44,517 nt of DNA from Candidatus Uhrbacteria bacterium (GTDB lineage: Bacteria; Patescibacteriota; Patescibacteriia; UBA9934). The DNA lies in contig CAINGB010000045.1 of assembly GCA_903848275.1 (NCBI GenBank), positions 1 through 44,517 of the forward strand. Direction: 5' to 3'. Under the pieces are notes generated by a model. It made no database searches. It was not told the DNA's origin and was given only the letters and a program-made list of their open reading frames with translations. The translations under genes and the position numbers were made by a program. Shown here in pieces: positions 36,973-44,052 of this stretch (positions within the stretch are counted from its first letter, which is position 1; every line of letters starts with the position of its first letter).

Positions 36973-38862
36973 ATGCTGCAATGCTTGAGGCGAGTAGGTA
37001 TTTTAGGGCTCGGGTTAGCGATGACCTTGGGATTATTGTTGCCAGGAATGACGCAGGCCACGTCGGTCGCGACCGACGTGGCAGGCGGCCGGCAGTTAGC
37101 GGCGATGCGGGTGACGACTTCTGGTAATGGGACGTTGACGATGACGCCGGGGGAAACAAAAGATGTGACCGTGACCTGGCAAAATGCTGGAACGCAGACT
37201 TGGAGTAATACTGGGGCTGGCTATGTTTCGTTGTACACGCATGGCCCGAAGTACCGGGTAAGTCAGTTTGCGGCGTCGACGTGGGTGTCCGCAAGTCAGG
37301 TGCAGAAGATGAAGGAGGCGACCGTAAAAACGAAAGGTACGGCGACGGTGTCGTTTCAGTTGAAAGCACCGACGACCGAAGGGAAGTATAGCGAGACTTT
37401 TGCGTTGGCATCGGAAAGTACGGCTTGGATTACGGGCGGCGATTTTACTCTGGCTATTAATGTGGCTAAGCCGGTGGCCGTGACAGTCAAGACAACGACG
37501 CCAGCGATGACTGCGGTGCCAGTAGATTCGGGCCTGAAGGCGGCATTGGCAATGCAGTCGGCGAATAAGGTGAAGGCTAAGGCTGGTAAGACGGTATCGT
37601 TGACGGCTGGGTTTACGAATACTGGGAGTAAGACTTGGACTAGTTATGGTTTGCAGACGCCAGACGTGAGTGTGGCCTCGGCCAGCAATGTTTCGTTTAA
37701 TAACTCGACTTGGATAGGCAATAAGTTGGCTTATGTGAGTAAGGCAGCGGTGAAGCCAGGTGAAACGGCTTATGTTAATTTTGCGATTACGGCGCCGGGA
37801 GTGAATGGGACGCACTCAGCGAAGTTTCAGTTTACGGCGAATGATGTGACTGTGAATGATGCCGTGATTGAGATTCCGGTGACAGTGACGGATGGCCGGG
37901 ATGAGATCGTTACGACCCCCTCTAGCTCCCCCATGGCTGGGGGAGAGCCGTTAGTTAATCAGGATGATGCGATTACGGGTAATGAGATTACGGAGCCGAT
38001 GATTCGGATTGGGGTGTTGATTGTGGATGAGGAAACGGATAATCAGGTGGTGATTACGAGTAATGAGAGTGATTATACGGTGACTGATACGAATGGAAAT
38101 TTGTTAGCCGAGATGACCAAAGGTAAGAAGGTGACGGCGGCTTGGGACGGTACGCGCTATACTTTTGACCGCGGTAATGGATTAGAAAAGTCGACCTATC
38201 CTTTACGTTTTGTGCCGAAGACGGCGAACGCGGTGCTGACGGTGACGAATTTTGATCGCACGGTGACACGAGGATCTGCTAATGCTGACAATACTTTCCG
38301 CAACGTGTTGGAGTTGCGGCACAACGACGTGAAGTCGCGGAGTTGGTTGATTAATGAAGTACCGATGGAGTTTTATTTGAAGGGTTTAGGTGAGACATCG
38401 AATGCTTCACACTTGGAGTTCCAAAAAGCCTTGATTACGGCGGCGCGAACTTATGCTTTCTATCATTGGACACGGGATACGAAGCACGATGGCGAGGGTT
38501 TCCACGTCGACGCTTACTCCGACCAAGTTTATAAGGGTTATGGCCAAGAGGTGAGGACGCCACGCTTGAGTCAGGCGGTGGATGCGACCCGAGGTGAGAT
38601 TGTGACGTACAACGGCGAGACGGCGATTACGGCGTATTTCTCGAGGAGTGCTGGTAAGACGCTCGATTGGAGTGAGGTGTGGGGAGGGAGTGTGCCATGG
38701 AGTAAGAGTGTGCCGGTGCCGTGTGATGTCGGTAAGACATTGTGGGGGCATGGTGTTGGCATGTCGGCATCGGGAGCATTGTGTATGGCGAATGATGGCA
38801 AATTGTGGGAGGAGATTTTGAAGTATTTCTACACTGGTATCGCTCTGGACAAGCGGTGGTAG
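36973..38862 (+). CDS. Secreted SpoIID-domain protein with Ig-like repeats and inserted palindromes
   Basis: 629 residues from ATG 36973. Signal peptide MLQCLRRVGILGLGLAMTLG to about TQA. Two Ig-like domains of the NBR1 type follow: MTPGETKDVTVTWQNAGTQT (about 55) and AGKTVSLTAGFTNTGSKTWT (about 210). A SpoIID/LytB domain occupies the C-terminal 170 residues (NEVPMEFYLKGLGE, FQKALITAARTYAFYH, YFSRSAGKTLDWSEVW, WGHGVGMSASGAL); SpoIID proteins cleave denuded glycan strands. A family C palindrome is translated right after the signal peptide (ATSVATDVAG, about 28-37). A family D hairpin is translated between the Ig and C-terminal parts (TPSSSPMAGGE, about 315-326). Probably wall-associated. Confidence 0.9.
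   Translation: MLQCLRRVGILGLGLAMTLGLLLPGMTQATSVATDVAGGRQLAAMRVTTSGNGTLTMTPGETKDVTVTWQNAGTQTWSNTGAGYVSLYTHGPKYRVSQFAASTWVSASQVQKMKEATVKTKGTATVSFQLKAPTTEGKYSETFALASESTAWITGGDFTLAINVAKPVAVTVKTTTPAMTAVPVDSGLKAALAMQSANKVKAKAGKTVSLTAGFTNTGSKTWTSYGLQTPDVSVASASNVSFNNSTWIGNKLAYVSKAAVKPGETAYVNFAITAPGVNGTHSAKFQFTANDVTVNDAVIEIPVTVTDGRDEIVTTPSSSPMAGGEPLVNQDDAITGNEITEPMIRIGVLIVDEETDNQVVITSNESDYTVTDTNGNLLAEMTKGKKVTAAWDGTRYTFDRGNGLEKSTYPLRFVPKTANAVLTVTNFDRTVTRGSANADNTFRNVLELRHNDVKSRSWLINEVPMEFYLKGLGETSNASHLEFQKALITAARTYAFYHWTRDTKHDGEGFHVDAYSDQVYKGYGQEVRTPRLSQAVDATRGEIVTYNGETAITAYFSRSAGKTLDWSEVWGGSVPWSKSVPVPCDVGKTLWGHGVGMSASGALCMANDGKLWEEILKYFYTGIALDKRW
37058..37081. repeat. Family C 24-bp perfect palindrome, copy 2 (inside gene)
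   Basis: Identical to copy 1 and flanked by CAGG on both sides (37054-37057 and 37082-37085), the complement of the CCTG pair at copy 1. Translated in the SpoIID-domain protein just after the signal peptide. Confidence 0.9.
37916..37948. repeat. Family D hairpin repeat, copy 2 (inside gene)
   Basis: 33 nt: CCCCCTCTAG, then CTCCCCCA/TGGGGGAG stem with TGGC loop, ending AGC. Translated in the linker before the SpoIID domain as 11 codons. Confidence 0.8.
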
Positions 38863-38905
38863 TTTTTTGTGGTAGAATAGAGATATATTCGTCATGAAAT
38901 GAACT

Positions 38906-41170
38906 ATGTCAGATTCAGCGAAGGGAAGTCATGACGGAGCGCCAAGGCTGGTTAGCGATGATGAAGAAGATGAGAAGGTAGCAGCGGAAAAGGCTGTGGC
39001 TTGGTTGAAGGCGATTTTGCGGCAGACGGATGCGAGGATGATCACAGCGGAATCTTTAGAGCGGGCGTTGCAGGATGCGCCAGAAGCTGAGGTTTATAAT
39101 ATTTTGCAAAATAAAGTTAGAATGTTGGTGGCTAACTTGGGTAATTTTGAGAGTGGTGCTGAGCGCGTGAAGAATGTTGATGAGGCAATTGATGTGTACT
39201 TGGCTTTTGTGGAAGCTAGTACAGCAATGACGCCGCAGGAATTTAAGGCGGTTGAATATTTACATCATGAATTAATACATTATTTTGCTCAATTGGAAAT
39301 GTATAAGCCGAAGAATGGCCTTGATGATTTGACGTATACTCATATTACGTGGGTCAAACGAAAATTTACCGATGCTCAGCCTGATTTTGCATCAGCGAAG
39401 GAAAATGTAGCGGAAAATGATGAGATTAATGCGATAGAGATGATGGGTGGAAAGCAGGAAGAAGTTGAATCGAGACAGTTGACCGAGGAGGAAGCTGAGC
39501 AGGTTGAACTATACAAGCGAGATTTGGGGCATGCTTTCCGAGGTCAGCCGATAATGGAAGGCGAGATGACGATTGAAGAGATGATGGTGGAGTTAAAAAA
39601 AATGGGACAGGAACAGATAATTTTACAAAAATTACAGGATGAGGTAGAGGAGTTAGGTAGTTTATGGACTGGAGAACTAGTTGACCAAACTCACCATGAT
39701 GTAAGGTATTGGCATGAGTGCTTAGTGCGGCAAGAAGCCACTTTTAAGGCTTTGACGCATTTGAGTAGCGAGGAAAAAGTAGTGATTGATAGTTGGATTA
39801 AGAAGGCGACGGAAGTTAAGGCGGCGCTCGAAGAGAGAATGGCAGTGTTTGCGGCGGATCCGGAGATCCAGTTGATGGATAAGATGGATGAGTTAACGAG
39901 TGCGGTCGATAAGGCTTTGTATGAGCCGGAGACGTCGTCGTTAGCGGAGTTAGTGAAGGGGATACAGGGGTTGCATGAGATGGGTCGGGAGGATATTGTG
40001 GTGAATTTTTTTAAGGATGATATTGAGGACCTGGGTTATTCGGTTTATAAAGATTCGACTGTTGAGGAGCAGAAAAAGTGGTTGCAGAGAGCAGTTATAT
40101 TGAAAAGTTGGCTACCGAGCTTGAGAGAAATAGCCACGCCGGATGAATTAGTAACGTTGGGTAAATATGAGCGAGCGCTCCTGCTAAAGGAAGAGAGAGT
40201 GCAACAAATGTTAATCGAAACGGAGGGAAAACTAATAGGCAAAGAGTCGGTGGAGGAGGCTCATGGACAGTTGCTTGGAGTACTTGGCAAGCATGCTGAA
40301 AGACTTGAGAAAGATGAATTGACGACGGAGCATGAAAACAAGCTGGCGAAGAATCAAGCACCGAATGAAGCTTTTGTAAGAGAAGAAGAGGTACAGAAGT
40401 TAGAAGGTCGTTTGTATTTATATTTGGCACAGGTTGGTATACCGAGCGTTGGTGACGTGATTGGATTAGGGAAGACAATTAGGGCGTTGAATGCGCTAGG
40501 AAGAGGAGATGTGGTAATGGCCGAGATAATTAGGCGAAGAAAGCAGGATTATTCATATTTCCCAGAACGAAGTGCAGAACAGTTAAAGGCTTTGCATTTG
40601 CTGGCGGCGGAATTGACGCCCGAACAGCTGGATGAAGTTGATAAGTGGGACGAGATTATTAAAGAGGCTGTTGAGAAGGCGAAGCAGCCATACAAGTCGA
40701 CTGAGAAGGAGTTGGAAGAACATCGAAAGGAACAGGAAAGGGTTAAAAATGAAATGTTGGATAAATGGGCAAAGGCTTTGTATGATGAGAATGCGTTGGT
40801 TTATAAAGGACAGCTTGAGGCCAAGCATGATAAATTGTTAGGTATAGTAAAGAATCCAAAGAAACCGATTGTGAAGACATTAGAGAATAAAGAGAAAGAG
40901 CTGAGTGAAGAAGAACGTAGAGAGATTGTGAAGACTCAATTGAATTTAGGGAGTTTTGGTTATGCTGAGCAGTTGATGGCAAAATGGTGGCCGGATAAAG
41001 AGCGTTGGTTTACAGATCCAGAATTGAGACAGGCGGCGCAAGAAGGGATTCAGAAACAATGGAAAGAAAAACCGCTCATGAGGCCAATTTTGGAGAAATT
41101 TATTAAAAAGTTTGGGTTATATACGCCGGTGGAGCCGAAGGTGGTGAAGAAGAGTAAGAAGAATATTTAA
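38906..41170 (+). CDS. Large helical repeat protein of unknown function
   Basis: 754 residues, very rich in Glu, Lys and Leu, with no signal peptide or membrane segment, so probably cytoplasmic. I recognise no family. Four degenerate units of about 90 residues can be seen, near 47-133, 222-312, 345-437 and 515-592. Each starts with an amphipathic helix of the type MGREDIVVNFFKDDIEDLG (unit 3), KMGQEQIILQKLQDEVEELG (unit 2) or LGRGDVVMAEIIRRRKQDY (unit 4). A helix of the type HLSSEEKVVIDSWIKKATEV (unit 2) or ELTPEQLDEVDKWDEIIKEA (unit 4) follows. The last 90 residues are basic and end in a Lys-rich tail. It is the longest unknown gene in the window and ends 4 nt into the convergent PH-domain gene. 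Confidence 0.85.
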   Translation: MSDSAKGSHDGAPRLVSDDEEDEKVAAEKAVAWLKAILRQTDARMITAESLERALQDAPEAEVYNILQNKVRMLVANLGNFESGAERVKNVDEAIDVYLAFVEASTAMTPQEFKAVEYLHHELIHYFAQLEMYKPKNGLDDLTYTHITWVKRKFTDAQPDFASAKENVAENDEINAIEMMGGKQEEVESRQLTEEEAEQVELYKRDLGHAFRGQPIMEGEMTIEEMMVELKKMGQEQIILQKLQDEVEELGSLWTGELVDQTHHDVRYWHECLVRQEATFKALTHLSSEEKVVIDSWIKKATEVKAALEERMAVFAADPEIQLMDKMDELTSAVDKALYEPETSSLAELVKGIQGLHEMGREDIVVNFFKDDIEDLGYSVYKDSTVEEQKKWLQRAVILKSWLPSLREIATPDELVTLGKYERALLLKEERVQQMLIETEGKLIGKESVEEAHGQLLGVLGKHAERLEKDELTTEHENKLAKNQAPNEAFVREEEVQKLEGRLYLYLAQVGIPSVGDVIGLGKTIRALNALGRGDVVMAEIIRRRKQDYSYFPERSAEQLKALHLLAAELTPEQLDEVDKWDEIIKEAVEKAKQPYKSTEKELEEHRKEQERVKNEMLDKWAKALYDENALVYKGQLEAKHDKLLGIVKNPKKPIVKTLENKEKELSEEERREIVKTQLNLGSFGYAEQLMAKWWPDKERWFTDPELRQAAQEGIQKQWKEKPLMRPILEKFIKKFGLYTPVEPKVVKKSKKNI

Positions 41171-41781
41171 GTGAGGTGACTCGTGGGAGGTTCGGTTGGG
41201 ATAGCGTGCGATGGCTCGCGTTCTTCGTGTTCCAGGAGGGAGGCATCGCCGCGGCGGTGCTTGCAGTCGGCTACGAGTTTGGCGATGGTGAGTTTGACGT
41301 CGTCGGGGTTGTCGATGTCCTTGAATTGGAAGCGTTCGTGTTCGCCGGCAGTTTGAATGAAAACGTCGCCATAAGTTAGGAAGGTGCCAAGGAAGCCACT
41401 GGTTTCGCTTGTGATGTCCTGCACTTGGTTGAGGCGAAGTTCAGAGACAGTGCGGGAAAAGAGGCCGTGTTGTTCAATGTTGATGACGCGTTCCGTAGTG
41501 ACAATCCAAATGTCCAGGAAATAGTCGGTGATTTGGGCCATGGTGATGACAGCGACGACTAACATGTAGCAACCGAGGAGCAGAGTGAGGGCTGGGCCCC
41601 AAAAAGGCTGGCTCATGATGGTGAGATGGCCGAGTTTGATAGCGCCCCAGATGGCAAAGGGGACAATGGTCATGGCGAGCGTGAAGAAAAAGGCGCCGGC
41701 CAAGTCGAGCCAGTAACGCCTGAGGAAGAGCACAGTGACTTCACCGCTTTCTTGGTTGGGAAGGGCTTTTAAGCTGATCAT
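41167..41781 (-). CDS. Membrane protein with bacterial PH domain
   Basis: 204 residues. Two or three membrane segments at the N-terminus (WLDLAGAFFFTLAMTIVPFA, ALTLLLGCYMLVVAVITMAQ) are followed by a bPH2-type domain: IWIVTTERVINIEQHGLFSR, TVSELRLNQVQDITSETSG, TYGDVFIQTAG and FKDIDNPDDVKLTI, the common pattern of this family. The C-terminus is a hydrophilic His/Glu/Pro tail. Function of the family is not established; membrane-associated. It overlaps the upstream small membrane gene by 4 nt (ATGA), indicating translational coupling. Confidence 0.88.
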   Translation of the reverse strand: MISLKALPNQESGEVTVLFLRRYWLDLAGAFFFTLAMTIVPFAIWGAIKLGHLTIMSQPFWGPALTLLLGCYMLVVAVITMAQITDYFLDIWIVTTERVINIEQHGLFSRTVSELRLNQVQDITSETSGFLGTFLTYGDVFIQTAGEHERFQFKDIDNPDDVKLTIAKLVADCKHRRGDASLLEHEEREPSHAIPTEPPTSHLT

Positions 41782-42056
41782 AGGCCGAAGGTTGACGTGC
41801 TACTGCCAGTGAAGGGTAAGATTTCGATGACGGTAACGGTGTGGTGCCAGTCGATGTTGCTGACCATGACGCCAACAACGCCGAGCACGGCCAGATAACC
41901 GCCAAAGTAGAGAAGGAGAACTACAGTAGTACCGAAAGATTGCATGCCGAATTTGGCAATGTGGTAAATGTTGAAAAACATGTAAACCGTTGTGGCGAGC
42001 AGAACGATGGAGAAGGGTATGAGGAGATACCAGAGGGGGAAATGGAAGGCTGTCAT
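41778..42056 (-). CDS. Small two-helix membrane protein
   Basis: 92 residues from ATG 42056 (MTAFHFPLWYLLIPFSIVLL); the frame remains open upstream only through a family A-like repeat. Two membrane helices, YLLIPFSIVLLATTVYMFFN and TVVLLLYFGGYLAVLGVVGV, then a hydrophilic Thr/Ser-rich tail. I do not recognise a family. The ATGA overlap with the PH-domain gene and the same strand suggest the two proteins act together in the membrane. Confidence 0.75.
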   Translation of the reverse strand: MTAFHFPLWYLLIPFSIVLLATTVYMFFNIYHIAKFGMQSFGTTVVLLLYFGGYLAVLGVVGVMVSNIDWHHTVTVIEILPFTGSSTSTFGL

Positions 42057-42093
42057 AGGAGTTTTATCAAGCTGGCTATATTTGTCTTCGCGC

Positions 42094-42212
42094 TCAAGCC
42101 TTTGTTTGTGGGTCCTGCCACTGCGGACCCCACTGGGTGCTCGCAAGCTGCGCGCCCAGTAGGGACCTCCCTCCGTGTCACCCACTAAAGGATTTCGAGG
42201 TTAGCGGCTTGA
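42094..42212. repeat. Family A-related structured repeat, diverged copy 5
   Basis: Keeps GGGTCCTGCC, CTGGGTGCTC, GCGCGCCCAG, GGGACC and GTGTCACCCAC in the same order as family A. The outer pair has changed together from GTCGGGT/ACCCGAC to GTGGGT/ACCCAC, and flanking AAGCCTTT faces AAAGG and GGCTT. It separates the ruvB stop from the small membrane gene, and its right edge touches that stop. Confidence 0.7.
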
Positions 42213-43238
42213 TCATGTCTGAGGATAGTCAAATCCTAGGTGGGTGTAAGCACGTTCGGTGGCAGTGCGGCCACGGGGCGTGCGTTCGAGGAAGCCGATT
42301 TGCAGGAGGAAGGGCTCGTAGATTTCTTCGATGGTGGCCATTTCTTCTTGAGTAGCTGCGGCGAGAGTAGTGAGGCCGACGGGGCCACCAGCGAACTTCT
42401 CGATGATGGTGGTTAAGAGATGACGGTCGACGTTATCGAGGCCTAGTGGATCAATAGCTAGGAGATCGAGGGCGGCGTCGGCAACTTTTTCTGTGATGAG
42501 GCCGTCGTGAAGGATCTCGGCGTAGTCGCGAACACGTTTGAGTAGGCGGTTAGCAATGCGTGGCGTGCGTCTGGCGCGTGAAGCAATGCGGGCTGCTGCA
42601 CCTGAGGCTAATTGTACGCCTAAAATGCCGGCGCTGCGAGCCATGATGCGACCGATTTCTTCATCGGTATAAAAGTCGAGGTGATAGGTGGTGCCAAAGC
42701 GGTCGCGGAGTGGGGCAGAAAGCATGGAAAGGCGAGTAGTAGCGCCGATGATGGTAAAAGGGGCGAGGTCCAAGCGGAGCGTGCGGGCGCTTGGCCCTTT
42801 GCCGACGACGAGATCGAGCGCAAAGTCTTCCATGGCGGGGTAGAGGACTTCTTCAATAGCGTGATTCATGCGGTGGATTTCGTCGATGAAGAGAACATCG
42901 CCAGCTTCGAGGTTGGTGAGAATAGCGGCCAAGTCGCCGACGCGTTCCAAAGCGGGGCCGGAGGTGACCTTAACTTTGGCGCCCATTTCGCCGCCGATGA
43001 TGTGAGCTAAGGTGGTTTTGCCGAGGCCTGGGTTGCCGTAGAGGAGGACGTGTTCAAGCGGGGCGCCACGCTTTTTGGCGGCACCCATGAAGATAGTGAG
43101 GCTATTTTTGAGGTCTTCCTGGCCGACGAAGTCTTGTAAGGCGGCGGGGCGTAGGCCAATTTCAAAGCGGGCCTCGTCGTTTTTAGCTGCGGGGGCGACC
43201 AGGGCTTCATCGTCACTCATTTCGTCCGCTTCGATCAT
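42213..43238 (-). CDS. ruvB: Holliday junction branch migration helicase RuvB
   Basis: AAA+ motor of the RuvAB branch migration complex. 341 residues from ATG 43238 ([13 protein letters not shown]), the expected length; ATG 43220 is also in frame. Landmarks: [16 protein letters not shown] at the start of the ATPase, Walker [16 protein letters not shown], Walker [11 protein letters not shown], sensor 1 [10 protein letters not shown], arginine finger APLRDRFG, and the C-terminal winged helix [27 protein letters not shown] -10 box ends 9 nt before the ATG, so it appears leaderless. ruvA and ruvC are not in the window. Confidence 0.96.
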   Translation of the reverse strand: MIEADEMSDDEALVAPAAKNDEARFEIGLRPAALQDFVGQEDLKNSLTIFMGAAKKRGAPLEHVLLYGNPGLGKTTLAHIIGGEMGAKVKVTSGPALERVGDLAAILTNLEAGDVLFIDEIHRMNHAIEEVLYPAMEDFALDLVVGKGPSARTLRLDLAPFTIIGATTRLSMLSAPLRDRFGTTYHLDFYTDEEIGRIMARSAGILGVQLASGAAARIASRARRTPRIANRLLKRVRDYAEILHDGLITEKVADAALDLLAIDPLGLDNVDRHLLTTIIEKFAGGPVGLTTLAAATQEEMATIEEIYEPFLLQIGFLERTPRGRTATERAYTHLGFDYPQT

Positions 43239-43247
43239 AGTGGTTAT

Positions 43248-43253
43248 ATTGTA
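43248..43253 (-). promoter_or_regulatory. -10 box of ruvB
   Basis: Minus-strand TACAAT, 9 nt before the ATG; no convincing -35. Confidence 0.5.
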
Positions 43254-43271
43254 CACTATTCCAGGAGCTCT

Positions 43272-43299
43272 TTGCCTTTTTTGGGAAAAATAGTACAGT
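43272..43299 (+). promoter_or_regulatory. Promoter of tRNA-Leu
   Basis: -35 TTGCCT (43272-43277), 16-nt spacer, -10 TACAGT (43294-43299), about 22 nt before the mature tRNA. Confidence 0.55.
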
Positions 43300-43321
43300 G
43301 TAGCTGTTCACGAGTTACCCA

Positions 43322-43407
43322 GCCGGGGTGGCGAAATGGTATACGCAAGACACTTAAAATGTCTGGATCGTAAGGTCGTGCGGGTTCGACTCCCGCCCCT
43401 GGCACCA
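43322..43407 (+). tRNA. tRNA-Leu (TAA)
   Basis: 86 nt with encoded CCA. Acceptor GCCGGGG pairs with CCCTGGC (one G-T). Anticodon arm GACACTTAAAATGTC gives anticodon TAA. A long variable arm (TGGATCGTAAGGTCGTG) is typical of tRNA-Leu, with T arm CGGGTTCGACTCCCG and discriminator A. All three tRNAs in the window encode CCA. Confidence 0.95.
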
Positions 43408-43420
43408 CGTTTTCAATAGT

Positions 43421-43888
43421 ATGAATAAACAATATCGACCGAATGCGGCAGTGCTAATTACTGACGGAGAAGGTCGTATTTTGTTATGTGAAAGAATCGA
43501 TGGGATTTATGCTCAGGTGCAAACGGTGCAGGGTGGCGTCGACCATGGTGAGACGGCGAGAGAGGCGGCGGTGAGGGAAGTCTATGAGGAGATTGGGTTA
43601 AGACCTGAGCAGTTTGAGATTATTGCCGAGCAGGAGGCGAAGTTTAGATACGAATGGCCTGAGGATTATAAAAATAAGTTTCCGCCGGGTGTATTGGATA
43701 AATTTATTGGTCAGGAACAGACGTTCTTTTTGGCACAGGTGGCGCCAGATGTTGAATTTAACTTGGAAACGCATCATCCGGAGTTTAGCCGAGTATGGTG
43801 GGGGAGTCCGCAGGATTTGGTGGAGCAGTGTTGGGTAGTGAAGCGGCCGGGGATTGAGAAGGCGCTCAAGGAGTTTGGTTTATTATAA
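43421..43888 (+). CDS. Nudix hydrolase (RppH-like)
   Basis: 155 residues. The Nudix box is complete: GGVDHGETAREAAVREVYEE followed by IGL, fitting GX5EX7REUXEEXGU. The N-terminus YRPNAAVLITDGEGRILLCE, the aromatic QTVQGGVDHGE and the internal FRYEWPEDYKNKFPPG with FIGQEQTFFLAQ resemble RppH-type dinucleoside polyphosphate or mRNA 5'-pyrophosphate hydrolases. The start lies 13 nt after the tRNA-Leu CCA, so the gene may be transcribed with the tRNA. Assignment to RppH rather than another Nudix branch is likely but not certain. Confidence 0.88.
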   Translation: MNKQYRPNAAVLITDGEGRILLCERIDGIYAQVQTVQGGVDHGETAREAAVREVYEEIGLRPEQFEIIAEQEAKFRYEWPEDYKNKFPPGVLDKFIGQEQTFFLAQVAPDVEFNLETHHPEFSRVWWGSPQDLVEQCWVVKRPGIEKALKEFGLL

Positions 43889-43925
43889 ATTAGGCTAGTT
43901 TCAGCTAAATAATCAGTATTAGGGC

Positions 43926-43954
43926 TTGACTTAAAGCTTATTTTATGGTATGAT
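43926..43954 (+). promoter_or_regulatory. Promoter of the truncated GC-rich gene
   Basis: -35 TTGACT (43926-43931), 17-nt spacer ending TGG, -10 TATGAT (43949-43954). The leader of about 90 nt contains CGTGGG/CCCACG and, just before the ribosome binding site, CCAGC-ATTTCC-GCTGG. Confidence 0.75.
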
Positions 43955-44052
43955 ATTATGTCGTGGGCCTTTAGAAATATGGGTCCCACGCATGTTCCTA
44001 GTTCCACTACAACCTCAGAAAGTCCAGCATTTCCGCTGGCAAGGAGCCTCTC

